Positions 38,243 through 49,677 of a stretch of 64,000 nt of DNA are shown piece by piece. Position 1 is the stretch's first letter. Each line of letters starts with the position of its first letter. The notes beneath the pieces are model-generated. The model was given only the letters and a program-made list of their open reading frames with translations, made no database searches and was not told the DNA's origin. The stretch comes from Nissolia schottii. Lineage: Eukaryota; Streptophyta; Magnoliopsida; Fabales; Fabaceae. The stretch covers positions 1-64,000 of the forward strand of contig QANU01016879.1 in NCBI GenBank assembly GCA_003254905.1, read 5' to 3'. The position numbers and the translations under genes were made by a program.

Positions 38243-39645
38243 TTCTCGTAAATGTTCTCTTTTTCATCGGTCATATGTTATGGTACCATCTATTTCAGAT
38301 ATTGTTGATTAATGACTGAGCCTGCTGCCTAGAGAAATTAACCAATTGGGAACTTTGATGTTTGACAGGGTATAGAAAAAGTGAAGACAGACAAGGCAGA
38401 CAAGCCATGCCAAGATGTGCAAATCCTAAATGTCACTGTACCAAAGTCTTGAAGGTCCTTGGTTTGTATGACTGATGCAGTAAATCCTTACTGCTGATAG
38501 GAGGCGGCTTAAGAAGTTTTAACATGGGTAATTTTTTGGATGAAACCTTTAGCTTCACAGGTTTCCAGTGAACAGTGGCTTTATTATTCTTTTACAACCT
38601 TAATAAGGCATATGCTTTCATGCGCACGCCTTTCCTTCACAGGTTCCTCTTCCTTTGTCAATGACATATGGATCAAGTTGAATGGTGTTATCTTCTGTTT
38701 TCGGTTTTGCCAGTGCGATGTGTTTTGCATGCCAAAGGATTGCTGTTGAGCAATATTGCAATTTGACTTGTAATTTTAAGATTCATACCTGAAGTATGAT
38801 GTTCTTATTTTCCTAAATGTGGTTCAATTTTTTTAGCTGAAAGGCAGGTTTGTAGAACTGTCATTTATTGTGTGGGGACGTTTTTTTCATTCTTACTTTT
38901 TCTTATGTTGCCCCCTACTGTTAATCTTTAGACAACTTTTGCACTCAGTTATTACGTTATATTTGCAGGTTTAATTTTTGTAAATCCACCCAAATTGATG
39001 CTATTATATGATAAGCCACCATTGACATCAAACTAACCCGATTTCATTCCAGTTTATTGATTTTGCATGAAAGAGTATTACCGAAGGGGAAATGAACGCG
39101 CATGGGCATGGCCACAACTTCAAACCCTTAACTATTTCACTTCCAATTTGATTTAGTTGCGTTCACCTACCCAATACATCAGCATTCAACCCTATAACAG
39201 CCCAAGTCTTATTGTGCAATAAAAAATATCAGTGGGACTTGTACCTATCAGAAATGTGACTGAATGCACTCCTCTGTCTTATCAACTTGAATCCTATGAT
39301 TTACATCTTATTTTCCTATCGTTTTCGATGGACTCGCAGTACTTAGATCGTCGCTTGAAGTTCTATGTTGGCAAAGCCTTCAAATGTATAAATTTTCTAG
39401 TCGTTAAGAGAAACAATGGCAACAAATAAAAGTAATGGTAACACCGAGAAGCATAAATTTAACTATCCCACAAGTATAACATATCAAATTCGAAATATCA
39501 CTAAATCATATTAAGACTATTTGAAGCCATTACATTGTCTCAATTGAAATAGCAAAATCCACAAAAATCTAAATGTGTAACTCAAGTAACAAGACTCTAA
39601 CTGGAACAACAAATATCTTGGACACATGAAACGTTATGAACCATT
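38243..39645 (+). repeat. Duplicated 3' end of the CYP71-type gene (partial intron 12, last exon, 3' flank)
   Basis: Closely similar to 34615-36247. It includes a copy of the final exon at 38369-38452 with an open frame and stop; two residues in the tail differ (KPCQDVQIL against KPYQDVKIL). It has no upstream exons or promoter of its own, so it is a fragment and not a gene. Relative to the parent it lacks a 176-bp stretch bounded by TTTCACT repeats and a second, shorter stretch after CAATACATC. The block runs straight into P2 copy 2. Confidence 0.85.
38369..38452 (+). pseudogene. Stranded copy of the CYP71-type final exon
   Basis: 84 nt with a preserved TTTGACAG acceptor. It encodes [20 protein letters not shown] followed by NVTVPKS and a stop. 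Without the other 12 exons it cannot make the enzyme; it could only be used if transcription of the real gene ran through P2 copy 1. Confidence 0.8.
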
Positions 39646-40693
39646 TTAGTCGAATAAGCTGACAACCATATCCTGCAGAAAGAAAGTGATATATAATCAT
39701 TAGCAGAGTCACAAAACACCTAAATAACAGTCAATACTGGTTCAGTTTTGAAACTTACATCATCTGACTCCTCCTCCTCTTCCACCTTCTTCTCTTCCTT
39801 TGCTGCGGCAGCAGGTGTAGCACCACCGGATGGAGCACCTCCCGCAGGTGCAGCAGCAACAACAACTGCACCACCGCCAAAAGGCATTGCAACCAACTTC
39901 TCCCTTCAACTGGCTATTAGCTCAGTGATATCCTTGCCCTTTACTTCAGTCAAAAGCAACTCAATCAACTCATTCTCAGCCTCAGCTCCAACTAAAAATC
40001 ATAAACCAAACAAGATCTCATCAATGTAAGAGGAACACCCCCCACAAACAATTCAAAATTCAATGTTGCACTCACTTCATCATGGACCTTTTCCCCCTAT
40101 TCTCAGTACACAAAAATCAGACTTCGAACATACTTAACAATTTACTATACTGCCACCTGCAATGGTATGCCAAAGTATATAGGTAAATCATGAAACAAAT
40201 AAAGGAGGAGAAAAAAATAAAATGCTACACCCATTAGAGAATTTACAGTTTAAAAATGCAACCATACCTCATTCAACTGTAGTAATGGAAAAATCCGAGA
40301 GAAAATAAGCATGCTATATATCCAAAGAGATTGTTAACAACATCCATTAATCTGATTAACAATTCTAAAAAACCCCAACATTATAATAACAACATCCATT
40401 AATCCATTAATCTCACACTAATAGGAATGTATTCATAACAGGTCATATATCAATCAACTACTTGAACCTAGCTCATAAATCTACCGCTAAAAAGTACTAC
40501 ACTCTCCGCTCATCAACCATTCACCTAGGAACAAATTAAAGAAAATGGAATGCTTAATGAAAAATTTAAAATTAAGCAAATTAAAATTAAGGAGTTGTGA
40601 ATAGGAACCTGTGGAAAGGACGTTCTTGATATCATTAGCTAAGGGGGAAGTGATGCCTCCCAATACGGCCAGCAAATACGTAGAAATGACCAT
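39646..40693 (-). pseudogene. Acidic ribosomal protein P2, copy 2, decayed
   Basis: Same three-exon layout as copies 1 and 3. Exon 1 starts at 40693 and encodes [20 protein letters not shown], exon 2 lies at about 39749-39990, and exon 3 is 39672-39646. In exon 2 the glycine codon GGA of the ELIASGREK segment is TGA (39908-39906), a premature stop. The C-terminal tail reads DMVVSLFD instead of DMGFSLFD, losing the Gly-Phe pair used to bind translation factors. Many other replacements (KVIAAY to VISTY, ADDLKN to ANDIKN) fit relaxed constraint. The 3' flank is about 93% like copy 1 by eye. Confidence 0.85.
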
Positions 40694-40950
40694 CTCTAAA
40701 TGAACCCAAATTCAGCAAACAACGACAGAAATCGTTACTAACACAAATCAACAGCATTAAACGGAATAATGAAATTGGATGTGAGAAAACGAAAGCGCAC
40801 TTAATGGAAGAGTCAGAAAGGTTCAAATTGAGATTATTTTGCCGCTAGGGTTTCTGCTGCAGAGTTGGGCACATGTTGGACTCGATAGGTCAGCGGGTTT
40901 CCTCTCTTTTTCTTTTATATACTCTTTTTCATTTTTTTTTCAAAGAGTAA
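40694..40950. other. Upstream region of P2 copy 2
   Basis: Leader-like sequence recognisably related to copies 1 and 3 up to the GCTAGGGTTTCTGCTGCAG near 40845-40863, then unrelated sequence that may already be the outer end of the MULE-like element. Confidence 0.5.
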
Positions 40951-42067
40951 TTTTTTTTATTTCGATCCTCTTAAAATATATCGGACACCAAATTAATCCT
41001 AATTTTTTTTTGTCACTAGATTAATCATTTTATTAGTCACCAAATGTAGCAAACTAAAATGTAATGTCAATTAGGTCCCTGAATATGTAAGTGTCAATTA
41101 GATCTCTAAAAAAAATATCAACTAAATTTCTGACATTTTTAAATGTTACCCATATTAGTCTTCTGTTAACCAAACTATTAACGAAAGTTGACGTGTCTGT
41201 TAATCTCTCTGTCTTCTCCTCTAATCACCGACAACACATGAAACGACATCGTATTGTGAACAACAAAACGTCATTTTGTTAAATAAATTAAAAAAAAAAA
41301 AAACTTATCCTTTGCAACTTCTTTTCTTCCTCACCATCACTGCCATTAACTATCTCTCTCAATCCCCACCACATCTCATTTTTCTCTTCTTCTTCCTTCA
41401 ACCCCACTACCACCCACCGCCACCCCCCAATAGACACCATAACCAACCTACCTTCTTCAGCTTCTTCTTCTTCCTTTCCCCTCGCCATCACTGTCGTTCA
41501 CTCTCTCTCCACCCCCACCATATGCAAGATGGAGATCTATTTTATGGGCTCTTTGTTTTGAGTTTGATTGAATAATGAAGATGATAATGAGTGTGGGGGT
41601 TTGATTCTCTCTTCTTGATTTTTCTTGTTTTAATTTGGCTATGGTATATGAGGTGATTCATAGAGGTTTTTGCTAGTTTCAATTTTTTCTGGTATATGTC
41701 TATATATATTTCAATTTTGTTATGCTAATAGAGTGTAATGTGTTTATGTGAGGGTGAGAAATTTGTATAATAAGCCATGGTGATTTAGGGTTGATGGGGT
41801 GGAATTTGGGGGCACATGCTTGGGGTTGGGGTCTGTGAAGGTAGGGGATTTAGTTGGACAGTGATAGTGGTGGTAGGGGATGAGGGTTGGGGTGTGGTGG
41901 TGGTGGTAGGGGTGGACATAGGTTGTGAAGGTCGGTGGTAGAGGATGAGTATTGAGGTGTAGGGAATGAAGAAGATTGGTTGAGTGGGACTGCTTGTGGT
42001 TGTGGTAGAGGTGAGGTTGGGGGCATGGAGGAGGTGGTGGCATTAGGTTAAAGGTGGAGGTGAGACG

Positions 42068-44840
42068 TGTACCATCCCAATTTTTTTCTTTACAAAGATT
42101 TCGTATAATATATAAATATGAGTCAATTATTTAAATTATAAAATTTAATTATAAAATTTATTTCTCAAAAATACAAGTAAAAATAATGGTTTCGCAATCT
42201 CGCAAAATTTTGTGAGATTTGGAACGAATTTTATCGTCACTAAAATTTAATTATGACTCAAAGGTATCTGTAAAATGTACTAATATGAAAATTAATTTAT
42301 GAATACCTTGATCTAACTTAATTTTCTGATCAAAAAAATTAGTAAATCACGATAGTGTGTTTCGAATATTTTTATAGATATCCATACATAAACGATTAAC
42401 GATCAAACATGATTGAAATCGGCCATGTAGTCATAGGCCATCAGGCAAGCCACGTAGAAGCCAGCACACAACCACCAAAGTCAACAAAGCCAATCTATTT
42501 ACTATTCATAATATTATTTTATTTCATTTCTTTACTCTTTCTTTTATTTTTGGGCCAAAAATTGGCCTGGCCAACCGACCTGGCTTGGCATAGCCAAGCT
42601 CGTGGCCTCAGATTCATTTTCCAAAATTTCATCTACTTCCATATATTTCTGTTCCGTTTGTACACTCTGTGGTTACGCTGCCGGACTCAGGAAAAATAAC
42701 AAGATCACACCAACGTTTGTGGAAATATTTTCTCACAACCCTCACCATCTTCAAACACGCTTAGGAAGTGGGTAACCCAAGCTTACTCACCTGCTTGGTG
42801 ATTTTTATGTGTTATGTGTGTAGTATAGGAAAATATAACACATGAGATATTATGTAGAAAATATGTTTATTATGATGCATGAATGATTTTATGTGTTTTT
42901 GAGTTAGAAAAATGTGTTATAGTGATTGTTGGAACCAGTGGGAAGCCTAAATGATTTTTCAGTGAGAAAATGTGAGAAACAGGAAAGAAACAACGTTTTC
43001 AATGAGTCTAACGCAAGGTCATTTAAATGACTAAGCATAGTCATTTGAATGACTCATGAATTTTTACAAACAGAGAGCCAAATTTTTAGGTCATTCGAAT
43101 GACTGAGCTAGGTCATTCGAATGACTCATGAATTTCACCAACTCGAGAGCCAAATTTCAGTGTCATTCGAATGAACAGTCGTGATCAGTCGAATGGCCAC
43201 TGAAAAACTTAGGTTTTTAGCTTACCCAAACATTCCAACAAGCACTAGACCTCTGGAAGTAATATTTGCTGTTGAAAATGATTATGAAAGTATGTGTTAT
43301 GTTAACATGCATCATGGGGACTCGGTCGTCATTAGTGCTCTAGGACGACTGTAGATAACTACAAAGCAATCACCTAATGTTTTAAAGATCATAACTGAAT
43401 CCTAGAAAAAAAGTAATATCTTAAGAAGGCTCGACCACAGAGGGTCTGGTGTACCTTGAAGAAAGAACATAACTATATAATTAGGATTATCCCCTCTCTT
43501 GGCACGTCCAAAGGACAAGCCCCTCACCAGTCTAGCAAGATGGATTGGTTAATGATTTTACGCAGTCATTGACCTGACCTTATCTCAAAGAAAAGATGAT
43601 TTATAAAGAAAGAAACGTTACAAAAGATTTCAAGTCGCTAAAAGCGCATAATGGGCCCTAAAGAATGAAGAAGAAGAACGTAAGAACGAATGAGTCCATT
43701 CCTGGCATTGTCGCAAGGAAGACCCCTCGCCATCCCACAAGTCGGATGGTTGTTCCATATCGTTGTTTGATGTAGTACGCCATCGTGCACCTGTGGTTCG
43801 CTACCACTCAGGCCAAAGCGCTGCCTGGTTGACACGATATGGAAACAGAAGTAGGCTGTAGAATGATGGACAAAGAACAAAAAAGGACGCAGTCATAGAG
43901 CGCGTAAGAGAACCCCAGATCTCCTCATGCATAAGATATGTGATGTATGTTTGTATGTATGTATGTAAGTACTATAAGTTACCGTCAAGAGAACTCTCGA
44001 GACGGCCTATATGAAAGTTATAGACGACGTAAGTATGTGATTAGACATCACATTACTCAAGCGAATAAAGTTAATAAGCACAAATCCATAGGTAATGCAA
44101 AGCGCGGACACCTAGTAAACTAGATAAAGCTACTCAGGATTAGGAGGGATGATAATAATCCGTAGGAACTCTAGTATGCATGAACACTTAGAGATCTCCT
44201 GAGTGGTCTGGATCATAACTGAGTAATGAAATGATAGTTATGGCTTAGGATTCCCATTGAGAACGTAACATTCTCACCCACACTCCTTTATGATTCCAAG
44301 TGAGTACGACCAGTACACCTGAGAAGACAAGGCATCATAGGACGGCTTGAAAGTCTCGAAGCCGGAAGATCACTGAGAAGAAGCAGGAGTATCCCTTTTT
44401 ATCCACACACGACGACGATTATTGTTTTGTATTCTGTAACAGTTAAATGGTCTAGATTGGCCATTAATGATTATGTGCATTATATGTAATTATGTATTAT
44501 TACTCAAATGTGTAATTGTGTTATGGACCAGGTGATTGCATATATATGTATATACATATATATATCTCATGAAATATTCTGTATGAATATCCAATAGATT
44601 AGTTATCGTTTAAGTCCGTTGGGACTCTATCGCTTACATATCTATATGATTTCTTGAACATGTATGACTCATAGTTTATGCATTAATAAAGAAAGGGAAA
44701 AAGTTTTCAAAACGGTCCATATTTTCAAGAAATATTTGCACTGAAAAATATAGGGGCTAGAAGTAACCCAACCAAAGCAGATAACAACGCTGTGAGCATT
44801 GCTTACGACTATAGTGTAGGCAGTTAGCAGGGGTATTACA
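42068..44840 (+). mobile_element. Second solo LTR, Ty3/gypsy type, 2773 bp, nested in the MULE-like element
   Basis: Starts TGTACCATCCCAA and ends GGGTATTACA. The flanking 5-bp repeats are AGACG (42063-42067) and AGATG (44841-44845), a target duplication with one difference. It is related to the LTR at 25472: both have GGTATCTGTAAAAT early, then GATCAAA stretches, TACACTCTG, a block of regularly spaced CCT/CTGAG words, and a late block with ATTCTCA and CCCACAC/CCCACTC. No internal retroviral genes or second LTR are present. An island of palindromic repeats lies at about 43015-43200. Strand follows the TG...CA reading only. Confidence 0.75.
43015..43200. repeat. Island of palindromic GTCATTCGAATGAC repeats inside the second solo LTR
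   Basis: Perfect 14-base palindromes GTCATTCGAATGAC occur at about 43091 and 43112, with variants GTCATTTAAATGAC near 43018, GTCATTTGAATGAC near 43040, GTCATTCGAATGA near 43163 and CAGTCGAATGGCC near 43187. They alternate with TCATGAATTT and GAGAGCCAAATTT words, so each larger unit is about 70 bases. Confidence 0.8.
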
Positions 44841-45185
44841 AGATGTGGGTGGTAGTAGAGGGGGAGAAAAAAACAAAGGGGATGAAGATGCATCCAAGTT
44901 TTTCCTTCAAGAAATTATCGTTGCCCAACTAGGTCAAGTGCTCTAAATGATGTTTTGGTGGTGCCCAAAACATCGTCGTTTTGTGTTCTAGGGCGAGTGA
45001 CTAAGAGAGAGGAAAGAGAACAGGTCAAAGTTAATTGTCACATCACCCCTTATTACAGAGCAAATGGATAGAGAGATTAACGTGAGCAACGGAAAAAAAA
45101 TTCAAAAATTAAGTTGGCACTCTTTTTTTAGGAAACTAGTTAATACTTACCCTAATTTTTAAGGACTTAGTTAACACTTTCCTAT

Positions 45186-46380
45186 CATAATTTATATTTA
45201 TACTTGCAAATTGATGGTTTTTTAATCCAATCAAAGGTTGGCTTTTGGTTTTAAGACAGGTTTGATTGGAAGTTATTATTGATTCAAGTGGAAGGAGGCC
45301 CCTTAAACATGTAGTCATGAGTTCAATCTCTAATTCATGTATATGAGTGTTTGGTCATATCAAGGAGATTAATCTATACATGTAGAGTTAAGAGATACTT
45401 AAAAAAATTAAAGAGAACAACTAGAATAAATTACATCAACCTCTCACAGTAATCCATCAATATTACATTATTCTCTCCGGTTTAAATATACATTCAGCTC
45501 TTTTATCATCGAATAATTTAAAATTTCATAGATATTCTTAAGGACAAAAAAAAAAAACCACTATTCCCAAATAGTCAAGATAAAATAATTATTTTGTGTT
45601 TTAATAATTTTTTTAAGTCCATACATTAAGATTTGAGAGAGAGAGAGACCAATAATCAAACCCTAAAATTTACAAAAACGAATGTCAACTTGTAAACTAA
45701 AAACATAAGTATAACATTAATAAATCTCAAAGGATATTAGGGCAATTTACACACAAACATATATTACACATGTATCATATAAAAATAAGATAATATTATT
45801 TGATTCTCATAATTATTTTCTTAAAATCATATATATATATATATATAAATCAATTAGATGATAATATAAAATATAATTTTATTTTGTTAAAATTAGTCTT
45901 TCAAATTCATTGCTGTGTTTATTATGTAATTTAAGTTTTGCATGAAGCAAAATAATTTTTTTTATCTGATACGAAGCGAAATAGTTATAGTAATTTTCAT
46001 GCATTTACCAAAATCTTTATTATTTTGTGTATCACAGCAGGCCGAGATACTCGTTATGTAAATAGTAGACAGGAGAAGGTTAATTGCGTAATAGTGTTAA
46101 AACAACCAAGTTGAAACTAGGAAATGACTCCTCTAAAGTGCACATAACAATTCAGAGATTAAAGTACATACATGGACACTAGTAATTGATTATCAAAGAG
46201 ACGTGAATTTTTTTAATTAAAATTGTTTAAAAAATAATTATGTACATTTAGTATCACCGTTAATTACATTTCAACGATTAAAATGTGTGTACTTTAATGT
46301 TTAAAATGCAACCTACACCAGATTTATTACTTATATATTCTCTCCCCAAAAGATTTATATCTCATAATATCAAATGTAAA
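45186..46380. other. AT-rich intergenic DNA
   Basis: Contains TA repeats near 45830-45848 and a GA run near 45637-45648. A possible SINE-like stretch is listed separately. No gene is supported. Confidence 0.5.
45270..45400 (+). repeat. Possible tRNA-derived SINE remnant
   Basis: GATTCAAGTGGAAGG near 45281 resembles a pol III A box and GAGTTCAATCTCT near 45319 resembles a B box, about 35 bases apart. No tail or target duplication was established. Tentative. Confidence 0.25.
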
Positions 46381-46547
46381 AAATTTACATTTGTATGAGT
46401 CTGAAATCACTACACCATGTGGCAATTTCAAACTTTTTTTATAAATGTCTGAAATCGCCACATTCAGACCTTTTTTTAAAAAAAAATTTTCGAAAATTGC
46501 CACAGGGTGTGACGATTTCAGACTCAGGCCCATACAATTGTAATTTT
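46381..46547. repeat. Foldback MITE of about 165 bp
   Basis: The left arm reads ACATTTGTATGAGTCTGAAA then TCACTACACCATGTGGCAAT. The right arm, reverse-complemented, reads ACAATTGTATGGGCCTGAGT then CTGAAATCGTCACACCCTGT and GGCAAT. A third copy of the word TCTGAAATCGCCACA lies near the middle (46448), so the unit has an internal repeat as well. No coding capacity. Confidence 0.65.
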
Positions 46548-47061
46548 GTATTCCGACTCATTTTGGTATATAAGTTTACTAAAACCATGTATAAGTAATG
46601 AAGCCACCTGCACCTCCTTAGCAAAGAGCCCAATCCTTCTTGATTATTGTAGATGCACAAATAAAAAGTAGGTCAAAATTGGAATATAATTGTTTCCGAT
46701 ATTTGTTAGAATTTTGCGAAAGAAATAGTAGAAATAGAAAAATTCCCATTTTCATCTTTTGTTTTTACTATTTCCTTCATAAATCCTAAAAAAACGTAAA
46801 CCAATAAGACCCCTAGATTTGCCAATATTCCTGGCAGAGCAATCAAATGAATAAATTTTCTAGTTATCAAAGAGATAAGGATAGAGAGAGAATGCAAGAT
46901 TATACCCCATTAAGTCAAGTAAACAAATTTCAAAACATCACTAAATTATACCAGACAGTTTGATGCCAATACATTGTCTCATTTGAAAAATCAAAACCCA
47001 CAAAATCTAATACAATTTGTAACTCAAGTAACAAAACCTTGTGATGGCACTTCATAACTTC
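46548..47061. other. Intergenic DNA and 3' flank of P2 copy 3
   Basis: The part at about 46910-47061 is a diverged relative of the 3' flank of P2 copies 1 and 2 (shared words CACTAAATTATA, ACATTGTCTCA, AACTCAAGTAACAAAAC). No other gene seen. Confidence 0.6.
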
Positions 47062-48196
47062 TTAGTCAAATAAGCTGAAACCCATATCCTGCAGAAAGAA
47101 GACGATAAACAATCATTAGCAAAGCGTCATGAATTTACTAAATAACAATCAGAAGTGGTTCAGTTTTGAAACTTACATCATCTGACTCCTCCTTCTCTTC
47201 CACCTTCTTCTCTTCCTTTGCTGCGGCAGCAGGTGCAGCACCACCAGATGGAGCACCTCCCGCAGGTGCAGCAGCAACAGCAACTGCACCACCGCCAGAA
47301 GGCACAGCAGCCAACTTCTCCCTTCCACTGGCAATTAGCTCAGTGATATCCTTGCCCTTAACTTCAGTCAAGAGCAACTCAATCAACTCATTCTCAGGCT
47401 CAGCTCCAACTATAAATCATAAGCCAAACAGGAACTCGTCAACGTAGAGGAACACACCAAACAATACAAATATCAATGTTGTACTCAATTCATTATGCTG
47501 TTTCCCCTATTCTCAGCAACACAGACACCTCACTACATGCACTTGTTAAGAAGTTCGAAGTAGAAAAATTTCAGTGTTCTCAATGTATTCAAATGAAACA
47601 TTTTCACTTTAAACTCCTTAACAAGTGCAGTTAGCATTTCCCTAAAGAAAATACTATTTTTCCAATGCAGCGTAAAACAAGTGTTGATGGAAAACACACA
47701 AGGCTGCATCCATGAGTGATTTACAGGTTAAGCAATGCAACCAAACATCATTCAACTATAGTAATTGAAGAAAAGAAACAGAAAACATTTGCAAACTACA
47801 TAGAAAACAAAGTTATATGACTATATCTCATAGTTTAAGTATTCAATTTCCATTTATCAGACCATCAACTCTAACAATCTATACTTTGCTCTCACATTGT
47901 AGGCTTGCCTGAAGAAATGATTATCTAGCAATTAACAATTGTAAACGCAATTCACAAACCTAACTCTGGAGACTAATACACTCTCCTCTCATTAACCATT
48001 CATCCAGGAACAAATTGAACAAAAGATTCAAACGACCAATGAGAAAAATTAAAGGAAAGTTAGAGGAAAAATAAAAGGAAAATGAAGACGAAATTTGTGA
48101 ATAGGAACCTGCGGAAAGGATGTTCTTGAGATCATCAGCGGAAGGGGAAGCGTTTCCTCCCAATACGGCCAACAAATAGGCTGCAATGACCTTCAT
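47062..48196 (-). CDS. RPP2: 60S acidic ribosomal protein P2, copy 3, 3 coding exons, 115 aa
   Basis: Coding exons 48196-48109, 47409-47177 and 47088-47062. The protein is identical to copy 1, with an intact [11 protein letters not shown] tail. Introns, 5' leader and about 860 bases of upstream sequence are also the same as copy 1 as far as I could read. Upstream of 49056 the copies part completely. Because the upstream sequence here continues smoothly while copy 1's stops at a rearrangement junction, copy 3 is the more likely source copy. Confidence 0.95.
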
Positions 48197-48357
48197 TGCT
48201 GAATCAATCCAAACAAATCAGCAAAAACCCAACAGAAAATTATTAGCACAAATCACAAACACAAACACAAACAAAATGAAAAAAGGAATTAGTTGTGAGA
48301 GAACGAAAGCTCTCACTTGCTGGAAGCGAGAAAGGGTTCCGATTGAGAATGCTGAGA

Positions 48358-48422
48358 GGGTTTAGGGGTTTCTGCAGGGAGGCGCAGATGATTGAGTATA
48401 TGCAAGTATATAACTAGGGTTT
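48358..48422 (-). promoter_or_regulatory. Core promoter of P2 copy 3 with telo-box motifs
   Basis: Telo-box AAACCCTA (minus strand) at 48422-48415, TATA-like TTATATAC just downstream, and a second TAAACCC near 48364-48358. Identical to the copy 1 promoter. Confidence 0.6.
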
Positions 48423-49056
48423 TCAGCTGGCTTCTTCTTTTCGATTTTGCTGAAATGCCCCCCCAATCCTTTCTCTTTTTTGACTGGCATGCCCCTCTCT
48501 GTTTTTTCCTTTCTTTTCTTTTTTTTTTATATTGGTTTACCTTCCTTTTTATTTATTTACTCTATATAATTTGACTCTTACACTAATTATCTCAAAAGTG
48601 ATATATTTATGATGTAAATAAAATATTGACTGTAAATTACTTTATATTGATGATCACGTGTTGGTACTAATCTCAATTAATAAATATTAGACTCACTATT
48701 TACATATTTTATAGAATAGAATGAAACAAAAACATATTTTATAGAATGTGAATAAATAATTGTAGATTATTTTGTGTAAGAGAATTAATATTTGTTCCCT
48801 TTTAAATATCAAAATTTTGAGTTTTTCTATTTCAAATAAAAAAATTAGTGTTGAATTATTCTTATCAAATAATAGATTAATTCAAACCAAATTATATTAA
48901 CTAAAATTTAATAAATTTTAAATGAAAATAAAGTTTAGATGACCTTAATTTACTTGAGACAAAAATTGAAGTAATTAAGTGAATGTTATTTTTTATATTT
49001 TAGGATTTTTTAAAATAAAAATTAATGAAAAACAGTTAAATAAATTATAATGACCT

Positions 49057-49677
49057 ACAATTAAAAAAAACTTACATTTTAATATAATTAAAGTGAGAGA
49101 GTAATCTCTTTAAAATATTTTACTTATCTTTGAATTTTAATAAATAAAAATTATGACTTAGTATTTTTTTTTTTTGAATTACACAAAATGTATTTAATAT
49201 TTGTTATTCTATATTTAACATTCTCAGTGTTCTTAACTCAACTCAAGCCAAATTAGTTATAATCTAGTATACTCTAAATACTAGTAGCCTAGAGAGAAGA
49301 AAAATGAAAAAAAAGATTGTTCATTTGTAAAGTGTCAAGACAAAATTACATGGTTGGCGGGAGGAACAAAACACGAGGAGGGAGAGCAAAAAAAAAATAT
49401 TCCTATCTCATCAGATCTAATAAATTTTGTGTCCCCATGCCCAACTTTAGTGAGGTACAAAAATACAAGAATTTTCTATCGTTTAGAACAAATATATAGC
49501 ATATAATTCTAAGATATAATCCTTTTATATAATGTGACAATGTTATCACAACATTTTTCCTCAAAATGGGAGGGAACCATAGCTAGAAATTCTGTAATTT
49601 TAAAAGATTGTGGATGCAAATTACAAGGTGCCACCTTGTTGCAGTGATGCAGATTCAACCTTCACCCTAAGAATAGC
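49057..49677. other. AT-rich intergenic DNA
   Basis: Upstream flank of P2 copy 3 beyond the duplicated block, and 3' flank of the CHCH-like gene. Nothing coding recognised. Confidence 0.5.

Larger units (their letters stand above)
40955..45185. mobile_element. MULE-like DNA element with long imperfect inverted ends, split by a solo LTR
   Basis: The left arm at about 41060-41240 and the reverse complement of the right arm at about 45180-45040 share an ordered series of blocks: CAATTAGGTCCCT against TAACTAAGTCCTT, TAAGTGTCAATTAG against TAAGTATTAACTAG, CTCTAAAAAAA against TCCTAAAAAAA, ATCAACTAAATTTCTG against GCCAACTTAATTTTTG, and GTTAATCTCTCT in both. Arms over 100 bp without a transposase suggest a non-autonomous Mutator-like element of about 1.4 kb before the LTR landed in it. 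Outer limits and target duplication are not fixed. The interior is low-complexity, with purine-rich GGTGG repeats on the plus strand near 41860-42060. Confidence 0.5.

Noticed and set aside
41276-41575. Pro/His/Ser-rich frame of 99 codons
   Set aside because: Composition is low-complexity and the region is the interior of a transposon-like repeat; no protein signature.
43010-43200. CRISPR-like array of spaced repeats
   Set aside because: The DNA is plant nuclear, the repeats are palindromic and degenerate with similar 'spacers', and the whole lies inside an LTR.
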